From the NCBI GenBank assembly GCA_964372095.1, contig CAYJPV010000003.1, positions 124,001 to 188,000 of the forward strand: 64,000 nucleotides of DNA, given 5' to 3'. Every line of letters starts with the position of its first letter. The first letter of the stretch is position 1. Under the pieces are notes generated by a model, which saw only the letters and a list, made by a program, of their open reading frames with translations, had not been told where the DNA came from and made no database searches. The stretch is from CAYJPV01 sp964372095 (GTDB lineage Bacteria; Acidobacteriota; Vicinamibacteria; Vicinamibacterales; JAKQTR01). A program made the position numbers and the translations under genes. Shown piece by piece: positions 33,826-42,932 of the stretch.

Positions 33826-33853
33826 GTTGTGATATCATCAACGTCGATACGTT
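33826..33853. promoter_or_regulatory. Two dyads, candidate NorR-binding enhancers
   Basis: GTTG-TGATATCA-TCAAC (33826-33842) and AACGT-N4-ACGTT (33840-33853) lie 40-65 bp upstream of the -24 element and just before norR. The E. coli GT-N7-AC NorR box is not seen, so the match to NorR is by position only. Confidence 0.4.
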
Positions 33854-33871
33854 GTCTTTCTAGTAACGCTG

Positions 33872-35518
33872 ATGTCTCAATCACAACAACTTCTCGCGCT
33901 CCTCGAGATCGCAAGGGACCTCACCGCGTCCCTCGGTGCGGACGACCGGTACGGCAGGTTCCTCGCCGCAATCCACCGCGTCATCCCGTTCGATGCGGCC
34001 TGCCTCCTGCGCGTCGAAGGCAGTGACCTGGTGCCGATGGCGGGTCACGGCCTGCGTGCGAGCGCGCTCACCCGCCGTTATGACCGGCGCGACCATCCGA
34101 GGCTGGATGTCATCCTGCGTTCGCCCCAGCCGGTCCGGTTCGCCCCCGACAGCGGCCTGGCCGACCCGTTCGAAGGCGAACTCGAGGCCGACCCCGCCGC
34201 GTTGGGCCACATCCACGCCTGCTTTGGCTGCCGCCTGACCGAGGGCGACACCGTGGTCGGCGCCCTCACGGCCGACGCGCTCTCGCCGTCCGCGTTCGAC
34301 GATCTCGACCTCGAGTACCTCGCGACGCTTGGGGCCCTGGCCGGCGCGGCCATGCGGACGACGACGCTCATCGACACGCTGCAGCGACGGGTGGCGCACC
34401 GGGGTCACGTGGCGTGGGAGCTGCAGCGCACGGCGGCGGCGGCGACGGGCGGAGCCTTGCTCGGACCGAGCCGCGCGTTGCGCAAGCTGCGCGAGGAGAT
34501 CGCGCTCGTGGCCGGCTCGGACCTGGCCGTGCTGGTGACCGGCGAAACGGGCGTGGGCAAGGAACTGGTCGCAACGCTGATCCACGAAGGCTCGCCCCGT
34601 GCCGACGAAGCGCTGATCCATGTGAACTGCGCGGCACTGCCCGTCTCGATCGCGGAGAGCGAACTGTTCGGCCACGTGACAGGCGCCTTCACGGGCGCCA
34701 CGCGCGATCGGGCAGGAAAGTTCGAGGCGGCGAACGGCGGCACCCTGTTTCTGGACGAGGTGGGCGAACTGCCGCTCGAGTTGCAGCCCAAGCTGCTGCG
34801 GGCCCTGCAGCAGGGCGAAATCCAGCGGGTTGGCAGCGACCGGGCGCACCGCGTGGACGTCCGCGTGATCGCGGCGACCAACCGCCAGCTGCTCCGCGAG
34901 GTGGAACGCGGCCGGTTCCGCGCCGACCTGTATCACCGGCTCGCCGTCTTCCCGCTCCGCGTGCCCCCCCTGCGAGAACGACGCGATGACATCACCGTGT
35001 TGGCGACGCACTTCATCGATCTGGCGCGCCGGCGCCTCGGGCTGGGACGCGTGTCCCTGTCCGCGGCGGCACGTGAGGCCCTGACGGCTGCCGAGTGGCC
35101 GGGGAACGTGCGCGAACTGGAAAACGTCGTGTCGCGGGCGGTTCTGCGGGCATCGGCTGGAGCCGATCCCTCCGCCCGCGTCGAGATCGATCCTGAGCAT
35201 CTGGGACTCGCGGCCGACGCCGGCTACGTCGGTCCGCCGGCCGCACCGGCCTCACCCACCGAGGCCGGCGGGCAGGCCGCGGGACGCCTGCGAATCGTGC
35301 CGCTCCCGCTTCGCGACCGTGTCCGCGTCTTCGAGCGCCAGCAGATCGAACTGGCCGTCGAACGGAACGGCGGCAACTGGGCCGCCGCCGCGCGCGAACT
35401 GGGGCTGCACCGCAGCAACCTGCATCACCTGGCGCGGCGCCTGGGACTCGGCGCAGGGGCCGAAACGGCGCGGGTCCGGACCCGGGGCGCGCGGACGGAG
35501 CCGGTCACACGACGATAG
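33872..35518 (+). CDS. norR: NorR-type sigma-54-dependent NO-responsive activator
   Basis: Enhancer-binding protein of 548 residues. The N-terminal GAF domain (residues ~15-170), which in NorR holds a mononuclear iron that senses NO, here has the ligand-rich stretch GHIHACFGCRL. The AAA+ domain has Walker A GETGVGKE (224-231), the sigma-54 contact loop GAFTGA (271-276), Walker B LFLDE (292-296) and WPGNVRELENVVSRA. A Fis-type helix-turn-helix lies near the end (NWAAAARELGLHRSNLHHLARRLGL), followed by an Arg/Thr-rich tail. It is divergent from the Fe-S repair and qNor genes, whose promoter has the RpoN pattern it should activate. Confidence 0.93.
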   Translation: MSQSQQLLALLEIARDLTASLGADDRYGRFLAAIHRVIPFDAACLLRVEGSDLVPMAGHGLRASALTRRYDRRDHPRLDVILRSPQPVRFAPDSGLADPFEGELEADPAALGHIHACFGCRLTEGDTVVGALTADALSPSAFDDLDLEYLATLGALAGAAMRTTTLIDTLQRRVAHRGHVAWELQRTAAAATGGALLGPSRALRKLREEIALVAGSDLAVLVTGETGVGKELVATLIHEGSPRADEALIHVNCAALPVSIAESELFGHVTGAFTGATRDRAGKFEAANGGTLFLDEVGELPLELQPKLLRALQQGEIQRVGSDRAHRVDVRVIAATNRQLLREVERGRFRADLYHRLAVFPLRVPPLRERRDDITVLATHFIDLARRRLGLGRVSLSAAAREALTAAEWPGNVRELENVVSRAVLRASAGADPSARVEIDPEHLGLAADAGYVGPPAAPASPTEAGGQAAGRLRIVPLPLRDRVRVFERQQIELAVERNGGNWAAAARELGLHRSNLHHLARRLGLGAGAETARVRTRGARTEPVTRR

Positions 35519-35596
35519 GGGTCCGCGCGGCGCACCTACCCGCCCGTCGCCGATTCTGCGATACTTCTCGTTCCCGCTCATCGAGGAGACACGCGC

Positions 35597-38500
35597 ATGC
35601 GAAGAGCTGTCCCGCTGCTATTGTTCGTCCTGTTCGTCTCGTCCACGGCGGCAGCCCAGGACCGGCCGCTGCTCGCGACCAACCCGACCCTGAGCCGCAC
35701 CCACATCGCCTTTGTCTACGCCGGCGACCTGTGGACGGTGCCGCGCGCCGGCGGCGACGCGGTCCGGCTCACCACCGGCGCCGGCACCGAAACCCGCCCG
35801 TACTTCTCGCCCGACGGATCGACGCTCGCGTTCAGCGCCGAGTACGACGGCAACCTGGACGTGTACACGATTCCGGCGGCAGGCGGCGTCCCACGCCGGG
35901 TCACACACCATCCGGGAGCGGATCTCGTCACGGGATGGACGCCGGACGGCACGAAAGTGCTGTTCGCGTCGTCACGCATCAGCGAAAACGCGCGGTTCAG
36001 CCGGCTGTTCACGATCGCCGTGAACGGGGTCTTCGCGGAACCCCTCCCGCTGCCGATGGGCAACGAAGGCGCCTTCTCGCCGGACGGGTCGCGCGTCGCG
36101 TACGTCCCGCTCCCCCGCGCCTTCAACATCTGGAAGCGGTATCGCGGCGGCCAAGTCACACCGCTCTGGATTGCGACGCTCGCCGATTCCACCATCGAGC
36201 GCGTCCCGCGCACCGACTCGAACGACTTCAACCCGATGTGGACAGCCGCCGATCCCGGGCGCGTGTTCTTCCTGTCCGATCGGGAGGGACCCATCACGCT
36301 GTACGCGTACGACACGGCGGCCAAGAAGGTGTCGCGTCTCTTCGAAAACCAGGGGCTCGACATCAAGTCGGCCTCGGCCGGCCCCGATGGCATCGTGTAC
36401 GAACAGTTCGGCGGGCTCCACGTGTTCGACCTGAAGGCCGGCACCAGCCGTCGTGTGCCCGTCCGCGTGTCGGCCGACCTGGCCGGCGTGCGGCCACGCT
36501 ACGAGAAGGCGGCCGCCCGCATCACCAACTCCGCCCTGTCGCCTACCGGCGCCCGGGCGGTCTTCGAGGCGCGCGGCGAGATCCTGAGCGTCCCGGCCGA
36601 GAAAGGCGATGTCCGCAACCTGACCAACACGCCGGGTTCGGCCGACCGTGACCCGGCCTGGTCCCCTGACGGGCGCTGGATCGCGTACTTCTCGGACGAG
36701 TCCGGCGAATACGCGCTGCACCTCCGCGGCCAGACGGGCCTGGGCGACGTGAAGAAGATCGCGCTCACGGTGCCGCCGTCGTTCTACTACGCGCCCACCT
36801 GGTCGCCCGACAGCACGAAGGTGGCCTTCTACGACAAGCGGATGATCCTCTGGTACGTCAACATCGAAAAAGGCGCGCCCATCCGCATTGACGAATCGCT
36901 CGGCGGCGGCGGCGCGACGATGGCGCCGGCCTGGTCGCCCGACAGCTGCTGGATCGCGTACGCGAAAATGCTGAAGTCGTGGATGCGCGCGGTCTTCGTC
37001 TACTCGGTGGACGACAGCAAGAGCCACCAGGTGACCGACGGCCTGAGCGATGCGCGTTACCCGGTATTCGACGCGGGCGGCAAGTACCTCTACTTCACCG
37101 CCAGCACCAACATCGGCCCGACCAACAGCGGCCTCGACATGTCGGCGTACCCGCTGCTCCCCACGCGGAGCGTCTACGTCACGGTCCTGAAGAAAACCGA
37201 CCCGTCGCCGCTGGCACCCCAGAGCGACGAAGAGAAGGGGACCGAGGAGAAGCCGGCGGACCCGGAGAAGAAGGCTGACACCACACCCGCGGCCAAACCC
37301 GCGGCGGCGGATGACAAACCCGCCGCCAAGAAAGAGCCGCCCAAGGTCGTCATCGACATCGACGGCATCAGCCAGCGGATTCTGGCGCTCCCGGTACCCG
37401 AGCGCAACATCGCCGGGCTCGTCGCGGGCAAGGCGAACACCCTGTTCATCGCCGAGGCGCCCATGACGACGCGGGCCATGCCCGCCAGCGGCCCGATGGC
37501 CCTGACCATCCACAAGTACGACCTCGACAAACGCAAGCTCGACAAGGTCATCGACGGCGTGAGCGGGTTCGACGTATCGGCCAACGGCGACAAGATGCTG
37601 TACCGCCAGCAGCAGAACTGGTTCATCGCCTCCACCGCGCAGCCGGTGAAGCCGGGCGAAGGCCGGCTCAAAACGGATGACATGGAGGTGCGTGTCGATC
37701 CGGTGGCCGAGTGGAACCAGATGTACCGCGAGGTCTGGCGCCTCGAGCGCGACTTCTTCTACGACCCGAACCACCACGGTCTCGACCTGCAGGCCACGGC
37801 GAAGAAGTACGAACCGTATCTCAAGAGCGTGGCGCACCGGGCGGACCTCAACTACCTGTTCGGCGAGATGCTGGGCGAGTTGTCCGTCGGGCACCTGTAC
37901 GTCAGCGGCGGCGACACGCCCGACGTGAAGCGGGTCCCGGGCGGGCTGCTCGGGTGCGATTTCGCCCTCGAGAACGGACGGTACCGGTTCGCCCGCGTCT
38001 TCTCGGGCGAGAACTGGAACCCGACCCAGCGAGCCCCCCTGACGCAGCCGGGCGTCAACGTGCAGCCCGGCGACTATCTGCTGGCGGTCAACGGGCGCGA
38101 ACTGACGGCGACCGAAAACGTCTTCGCCCGCCTCGAGAACACAGCCGGGAAGTCCGTGCTGCTCAAGGTCGGCCCGAATGCCGATGGCACGAACGCACGC
38201 GACGTGACGGTGGTGCCGGTCGCCACCGAATCGAACCTGCGGTACCTGGCCTGGATCGAAGGCAACCGCCGGAAGGTGGAGACGCTGAGCGGCGGCGCGC
38301 TGGCGTACGTGCACCTGCCGGATACGGCAGCCGGCGGGTTCACGAACTTCAACCGCTACTACTTCGCCCAGCTCGACAAGAGCGGCGCGGTCATCGACGA
38401 ACGGTTCAACGGCGGCGGGTCGGCCGCCGACTACATCGTCGACGCCCTCAAGAAGCCGGTGATGAACTACTGGGCGGCGCGCGAAGGCATGGACGCGACG

Positions 38501-38899
38501 ACACCAGCCGGCCTGCTGCAGGGGCCCAAGGTGATGATCACCAATGAGTTCGCCGGCTCGGGCGGCGACCTGATGCCCTGGATGTTCCGGCGGATGAAGG
38601 TCGGGACGCTCATTGGCAAACGGACGTGGGGTGGGCTCGTCGGCATCGGCGGGTACCCGACGCTGGTGGACGGCGGCTCCGTCACCGCGCCGCACTTTGG
38701 TTTCTACAGCCCGGAAAGTCAGTGGGAGGTGGAGAACCACGGCGTCGCGCCCGACATCGACGTGGATCTCGACCCGGCGGAATGGCGCAAGGGCCGCGAC
38801 ACGCAGCTCGAGAAAGCCGTCGAGGTGGCCATGGCGGAACTGAAGAAGAACCCGCCGAAGAAAGTGACACGGCCGCCGTTCCCGAAGTACCACAAGTAG
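35597..38899 (+). CDS. Tricorn-like protease (S41 family) with beta-propeller and PDZ domains
   Basis: Exported protease of 1100 residues resembling tricorn. A signal peptide (to SSTAAAQ) is followed by two WD40/TolB-like propellers with repeated SPDGS/SPDST blades (FSPDGSTLAFSAEYDGNLDV, WSPDGRWIAYFSDES, WSPDSTKVAFYDKR). A Lys/Pro/Ala/Glu-rich linker lies near residues 535-580, then the tricorn C1 region (YREVWRLERDFFYDPNHHGL), a PDZ domain and an S41 catalytic domain with the serine at residue 988 in ITNEFAGSGGDLMPW. It probably degrades oligopeptides in the periplasm. GAGGAG precedes the ATG by about 8 nt. It is a single gene, convergent with the exosortase fusion. Confidence 0.93.
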   Translation: MRRAVPLLLFVLFVSSTAAAQDRPLLATNPTLSRTHIAFVYAGDLWTVPRAGGDAVRLTTGAGTETRPYFSPDGSTLAFSAEYDGNLDVYTIPAAGGVPRRVTHHPGADLVTGWTPDGTKVLFASSRISENARFSRLFTIAVNGVFAEPLPLPMGNEGAFSPDGSRVAYVPLPRAFNIWKRYRGGQVTPLWIATLADSTIERVPRTDSNDFNPMWTAADPGRVFFLSDREGPITLYAYDTAAKKVSRLFENQGLDIKSASAGPDGIVYEQFGGLHVFDLKAGTSRRVPVRVSADLAGVRPRYEKAAARITNSALSPTGARAVFEARGEILSVPAEKGDVRNLTNTPGSADRDPAWSPDGRWIAYFSDESGEYALHLRGQTGLGDVKKIALTVPPSFYYAPTWSPDSTKVAFYDKRMILWYVNIEKGAPIRIDESLGGGGATMAPAWSPDSCWIAYAKMLKSWMRAVFVYSVDDSKSHQVTDGLSDARYPVFDAGGKYLYFTASTNIGPTNSGLDMSAYPLLPTRSVYVTVLKKTDPSPLAPQSDEEKGTEEKPADPEKKADTTPAAKPAAADDKPAAKKEPPKVVIDIDGISQRILALPVPERNIAGLVAGKANTLFIAEAPMTTRAMPASGPMALTIHKYDLDKRKLDKVIDGVSGFDVSANGDKMLYRQQQNWFIASTAQPVKPGEGRLKTDDMEVRVDPVAEWNQMYREVWRLERDFFYDPNHHGLDLQATAKKYEPYLKSVAHRADLNYLFGEMLGELSVGHLYVSGGDTPDVKRVPGGLLGCDFALENGRYRFARVFSGENWNPTQRAPLTQPGVNVQPGDYLLAVNGRELTATENVFARLENTAGKSVLLKVGPNADGTNARDVTVVPVATESNLRYLAWIEGNRRKVETLSGGALAYVHLPDTAAGGFTNFNRYYFAQLDKSGAVIDERFNGGGSAADYIVDALKKPVMNYWAAREGMDATTPAGLLQGPKVMITNEFAGSGGDLMPWMFRRMKVGTLIGKRTWGGLVGIGGYPTLVDGGSVTAPHFGFYSPESQWEVENHGVAPDIDVDLDPAEWRKGRDTQLEKAVEVAMAELKKNPPKKVTRPPFPKYHK

Positions 38900-38911
38900 G
38901 GCAACAGCCAT

Positions 38912-38949
38912 CGCCCCCCGTTTCCGGACGTGTCCTGGAACGGGGGGCG
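38912..38949. terminator. Bidirectional terminator between tricorn and exosortase genes
   Basis: CGCCCCCCGTTTCC pairs with GGAACGGGGGGCG (one bulged T) around an 11-nt loop, and flanking CAGCC/GGCTG extends the stem. It lies midway between convergent stops. No T tract. Confidence 0.65.
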
Positions 38950-38972
38950 GCTGCCCCGGCCGCGTTCGGCCC

Positions 38973-41117
38973 TCAGCCGGCGGTGAGGGAAACCGGTTTC
39001 TCGACGATCGTCGCGAGCAGGTACCCGTGCCGGCGCACGGGCGGAACGTAGCGGTCGAGCAGCACGAACACCTGCACCAGGGCTCCGGTCACCAACGTGA
39101 GCGGCCGGCACCTGACGTGACAGGCGAGATCCAGCATCCGCAGCCATCCCGGGATGAACAGGATGGCGGTTTCTTCCCGCACGCAAAAACCCGCACGCTC
39201 GAGCATCTCGCGTAGCGCCCGCCGCGAATACGACTTCTCGAACCCGTACGCGTAGAGACCCAGCGCACTCATCACCGCCACCATCGGTGCCCGCAGGAAC
39301 GGATCGTACCGGTTCGGTACTCCGACGACGGCACGCCCGCCTGGCTTGAGCACGCGGAAGATCTCGGAGACCGCCTGCTCCGTCTCGTCGAAATGCTCGA
39401 TGGTCCCCATCGAGTACACGGCGTCGAGGCTGCCGGTCCGGCAGGGCAACGCCCGCACGTCGGCGGCCGCCGCGCGCAGCGGCACGCCGCCGAACGCTTC
39501 GCGCGCGAGGAACACGGTCGGCAGCGAGATGTCCACACCAAAGGCCCTGGCGCCCTGGGCGGCGGCCCACTGCAGGATGCGGGTGTTCCGGGCCTCATCC
39601 CACAGGTCGGTCTTGAGCAGTTGCACGCCTGCCAGCGGCGCGAGGTGTTCGGCCAGCAGGCGGCGCTCGTTATCGGCATAGTAGGCGGTCGACCGCGCTC
39701 CGCCGAGGTCGGGGAAGGTGGCGCCGACGTCGAACCAGAAATGCTGGTAACCCGGGTCTCCCGCCTGTGTCGCCGCGCCCACGCCCGGCCGACCCGGCCG
39801 AGCCACCACGAAGAAGCACGCGAGGGAAGCCAGAACGGCCCACCCGCGCACCTCACGCACGCCCAACAGGATCCCGGATGGCGCTAACACGTGCAGCATC
39901 CCGAGGAAGGCGATCTGCGCCAGCAGCAGCACTCCGGCGCCGAGGGCCAGCCGCCGCCACTCCGCGCGCGCGCCGGCGGCGATCCACAAGCCCCCGTACA
40001 GGCCGGCCTGGAACATCGGTGTGAACCCGACGGCGCCTTGCGGGTCTGGCCCCGGCGAGGCCGCCCTCATCCAGGCAGCCACCGGCGTCAGGGCAAAGAG
40101 CCATGCGATGGCCACGCCGCCCAGCAGCCCCAGCAGCGACGCGCGCACGGCCTGCGTGGCGACGTCCGCTCGCCAGATCGCCGCCGCGACCACCAGAATG
40201 GCGCCCAGCGCCACTTGGAAGAAGGCATGCACCAGGACGAGCGGAGGCGCGACGGCCGTCGGCGGGAGCGCCACGACGAGCAACCGCGCGACGCCGAGCG
40301 CCATGAACAGCGGCACCGCGGCAACCAGCCCCAGTGTGACGCGCCGCCAGCCATGGGCGTACGCAAAGACGGCTGCGCCGTACACCGGAATGAGGGGCGT
40401 TGACAGGCACTCCTGGGTGACCAGGAACGCCCCCTGGGGAATCCGAAGCACCGCATCCGACGCCGTCGCATCGATGCCCAACAGCCGCAACAGCATCGCC
40501 GACACCTGCGCCACCAGCATCGCGGCCCTCAGCACCACGCCGTTCTCGAGGTAGTACGGCGACGCCGCCACGAACGCCACGAGGAACACGGCCGCGAGGA
40601 CGATGAACCGCGTGGACAGGAAGGGGGGGGTCGCCTCGAGCGCCGGGGCACTGGCCGGTTCGTCCCGCGGCTCGCCGACGGCCGCCCCACCGGCGTCCGC
40701 CGCTCGCATCCACCAGAAAACGTAGGCCGCCACGACGATGATGAGTGCCCCGGGCCAGATGTACAGGTGCAGCGCCTCGAACCTCGCGGGATGCCCTGCA
40801 GCCATGCCCAGCGTACCGATGCGCACGGTGTTGAGGCCAAAAATGAGACCAAGCCCCCCAGCTACGCCCGCCAGGCGGCGGCTCCAGGCCACGGGATACG
40901 CCACGATCGCGCCCACGCACAATGCCAGCACGTCCGTACCGCTGCAGGAGAGGCCGACGAAAATCGGCTGGACCGGTGGACCAAACAGCCATTGCGCGGC
41001 GTGTCCCTGCAGATTCGTGTACGGAGTGATGACGTGCGTCTCGACCCAGTTCAGCCGGAACAGGCCGAACAGGCCCAACGCCGCAAGCCAGGCCCTGAGC
41101 AGGACGTTACGAATCAT
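38973..41117 (-). CDS. Tandem double exosortase-family domain fused to a SAM methyltransferase-like domain
   Basis: Membrane protein of 714 residues with three parts. Part 1 (residues 1-135) has the exosortase triad: C58 in GLSCSGTDVLAL, R99 in LNTVRIGTLG and H117 in FEALHLYIWP. Part 2 (~170-310) repeats it: C237 in TQECLSTPLIP, R278 in GVARLLVVAL and H297 in LVHAFFQVAL. The C-to-R spacing is 41 in both, and R-to-H is 18 and 19. After more membrane helices, the last ~240 residues resemble a class I methyltransferase (FGVDISLPT, YSMGTIEHFDETEQAV, VLKPGGRAVVGVPNRY), but the glycine-rich motif I is replaced by TDLWDEARNTRIL. Exosortases cut C-terminal sorting signals of exported proteins; no PEP-CTERM-like tail was noticed in the window. 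The start is weakly marked. Confidence 0.8.
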   Translation of the reverse strand: MIRNVLLRAWLAALGLFGLFRLNWVETHVITPYTNLQGHAAQWLFGPPVQPIFVGLSCSGTDVLALCVGAIVAYPVAWSRRLAGVAGGLGLIFGLNTVRIGTLGMAAGHPARFEALHLYIWPGALIIVVAAYVFWWMRAADAGGAAVGEPRDEPASAPALEATPPFLSTRFIVLAAVFLVAFVAASPYYLENGVVLRAAMLVAQVSAMLLRLLGIDATASDAVLRIPQGAFLVTQECLSTPLIPVYGAAVFAYAHGWRRVTLGLVAAVPLFMALGVARLLVVALPPTAVAPPLVLVHAFFQVALGAILVVAAAIWRADVATQAVRASLLGLLGGVAIAWLFALTPVAAWMRAASPGPDPQGAVGFTPMFQAGLYGGLWIAAGARAEWRRLALGAGVLLLAQIAFLGMLHVLAPSGILLGVREVRGWAVLASLACFFVVARPGRPGVGAATQAGDPGYQHFWFDVGATFPDLGGARSTAYYADNERRLLAEHLAPLAGVQLLKTDLWDEARNTRILQWAAAQGARAFGVDISLPTVFLAREAFGGVPLRAAAADVRALPCRTGSLDAVYSMGTIEHFDETEQAVSEIFRVLKPGGRAVVGVPNRYDPFLRAPMVAVMSALGLYAYGFEKSYSRRALREMLERAGFCVREETAILFIPGWLRMLDLACHVRCRPLTLVTGALVQVFVLLDRYVPPVRRHGYLLATIVEKPVSLTAG

Positions 41118-41132
41118 GCGCGTCAGTCGGCA

Positions 41133-41157
41133 CGCCCACGCCGCGGGCGCGTGGGCG
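41133..41157. promoter_or_regulatory. Hairpin in the leader of the exosortase fusion gene
   Basis: CGCCCACGC and GCGTGGGCG form a perfect 9-bp stem with a 7-nt loop, 15 bp upstream of the ATG, where it could limit ribosome access. On the minus strand TAAGAT/GATAAG near 41211-41220 may be the promoter. Confidence 0.4.
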
Positions 41158-41405
41158 CTGCTGGATGCTGGAGCGCGGAATGTGATGCCATTGTGATGGT
41201 GAAGGTGCCATCTTATCAGACCGGCGCCAACGCCTTCCCCAGACGCGGTGGGGGCGCCGCGCCGGCCCCCCCGGCGCGGCCCCGCGACGACGGCCGGCTC
41301 GAGAGCGGGGNNNNNNNNNNGCCAAACTCACACCCCCCCCCCCCCCCCCCCCCCCCCCCGCGGGGGCCCCCGCCCCACCCCCCCCCGCGGGCCCCCCACC
41401 TGCCT
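41158..41405. other. Intergenic stretch with 10-N gap and poly-C run
   Basis: Ten N (41311-41320) are followed by a ~27-base C run (41333-41359) and very C/G-rich sequence to about 41400 that looks like a low-quality contig end. No gene is visible. Sequence within ~80 bp of the gap should not be trusted. Confidence 0.85.
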
Positions 41406-41433
41406 GCCTCTAGCCTCTAGCCTCTAGCCTCTA
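41406..41433. repeat. GCCTCTA heptamer array overlapping a stop codon
   Basis: Four perfect GCCTCTA units. The last three bases are the TAG stop (minus strand) of the M16 gene, so the unit read from the gene side is TAGAGGC. Confidence 0.95.
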
Positions 41434-42930
41434 CTTCGGATACACCATCGTATTGGGATCCGGCAGCGGGATTCGGACGAGAGGACTGCCCTGACGTATC
41501 GTCTCGAACGAGAACTGGGGCTTGTCGGGATTGCCTTTCAGCATGTCCTCGATGTTGCCGACGGCCAGAATCACCAGCTTGTCCGGCGTCAGGTATTTCT
41601 GCGCGACCCGCTGGATCTCGTCCACCGTCACTGCCCGGACCTTGTCCCGGTACGTCTTCCAGTACTTCGGGTCGTGACCGGTCAGCTCGTCGTTGGCGAA
41701 GAGGCCCGCCACGGCCCCTGCGGAGGAGAAATTGCGGGGGAATACTTCGATCGCCGAGTTCTTCACCGTGTCGAGTTCTTCGGCAGACACCTTCTCAGTC
41801 CGGATTTTGCCGATCTCATCCAGGATGATCTGAACGGCCTGCGCCACGGTGGAACTCTTGGACTGGAACCCTGCCCGGAACACTCCCGGATAGTACGTAC
41901 CCGCCCCGTATCCGGACCCCGCGCTGTAAGCCAGGCCCTCGTCGGATCGGACACGATTGGTGATGCGCGAGGTGAACCCCGAGCCGCCCAGGATGTCGTT
42001 CATCAGGCTGACGGCGATCTCGTCGGGGTTGTCGCGCCTGATGCCGAGATGCCCCATGCTGACGCGCCCCTGGTTCACCTCGGGCTTGTTCACCATGTAG
42101 ACGCCGGGCGTCGGCTCGAACGCGGGTGCCGGCACGGGCACGGCTTTGTAGCCGGCAGGAGCACTCCAGCCGGCCATCCGCTGCTCGAGTTTGGCGGCCA
42201 TCTCCGCCGGGTTGAAGTCGCCGGACACGGCGATGATGAAGTTGGCGGGATGGACATGGGCGGCGTGGAAGGCCACCAGATCCTCACGCGTCATGCCCTC
42301 GACGCCAGCCTTCGTGGTCGGGCGCGTCGAGAAGTGCTGATCCCCGTAGGTGAGCCGCGCCCACTCGCGCGCTTCGATGCCGGCGGTACTGTCGTTGCGG
42401 CGCGCAAGATTCTGCAGCGCCTGCCGCTTGTAGAGGTCGAAGCGATCCGCCTGGAACGCGGGCTTCTGGAGCATCGCGAACAGCAGGTCAAGCGCCTTGT
42501 CGGTGTCCTTGGCCAGGAAGTTGGCAAACGCGGTGCCGCTCGTCCCGGAAAACCCGGCCGACAGGTTGGCCGCCAGGAAGTCAGTCTCCTCGTCAAACTG
42601 CTCCGCCGTCATCGCGCCTGCGCCACCGGCACGCATCTGGCCGCCGACCGCGGCCGCCAGGCCCTCTTTGCCGGCCGGCTCGAGGTACGACCCTGCGCGG
42701 ATCAGCACGGCCACCGACACGAGCGGCAGTTCGTGGTCCTCCACCATGAAGGTGACGACCTTGTTCTTGAGCACCTTCCGGTACTTCGCGCCGTCTGGCG
42801 GGTCGAAGGTCAGCGCGGGGTACTTGATGTCGCGCGGGTGGGCCGGGACCTGCGCGAACGCCGGTGCGGACCACGCGAGAGCCACCACCACGGCAGCCGC
42901 GACCATCAGCGGAAATTTCGTCGGTCGCAT
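41431..42930 (-). CDS. M16 family peptidase-like subunit without zinc motif
   Basis: A 499-residue exported protein of the pitrilysin/M16 clan. A signal peptide (to SAPAFAQ) is followed by two M16 lobes: VSVAVLIRAGSYLEPAGKEG in the first and GHLGIRRDNPDEIAVSLMND in the second, with the substrate-holding region SDEGLAYSAGSGYGAG. The HxxEH zinc motif is missing where expected, so it is probably the non-catalytic partner. The gene starts 2 bp after the catalytic M16 gene, matching the two-subunit M16B peptidases. The TAG stop is part of a GCCTCTA array. Confidence 0.92.
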   Translation of the reverse strand: MRPTKFPLMVAAAVVVALAWSAPAFAQVPAHPRDIKYPALTFDPPDGAKYRKVLKNKVVTFMVEDHELPLVSVAVLIRAGSYLEPAGKEGLAAAVGGQMRAGGAGAMTAEQFDEETDFLAANLSAGFSGTSGTAFANFLAKDTDKALDLLFAMLQKPAFQADRFDLYKRQALQNLARRNDSTAGIEAREWARLTYGDQHFSTRPTTKAGVEGMTREDLVAFHAAHVHPANFIIAVSGDFNPAEMAAKLEQRMAGWSAPAGYKAVPVPAPAFEPTPGVYMVNKPEVNQGRVSMGHLGIRRDNPDEIAVSLMNDILGGSGFTSRITNRVRSDEGLAYSAGSGYGAGTYYPGVFRAGFQSKSSTVAQAVQIILDEIGKIRTEKVSAEELDTVKNSAIEVFPRNFSSAGAVAGLFANDELTGHDPKYWKTYRDKVRAVTVDEIQRVAQKYLTPDKLVILAVGNIEDMLKGNPDKPQFSFETIRQGSPLVRIPLPDPNTMVYPK

Positions 42931-42932
42931 GG

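Noticed and set aside
35972..38911. Minus-strand open frame of 979 codons opposite the tricorn-like gene
   Set aside because: Arg/Val/His-rich antisense shadow without signal peptide or domain; the plus strand has propeller, PDZ and S41 motifs.
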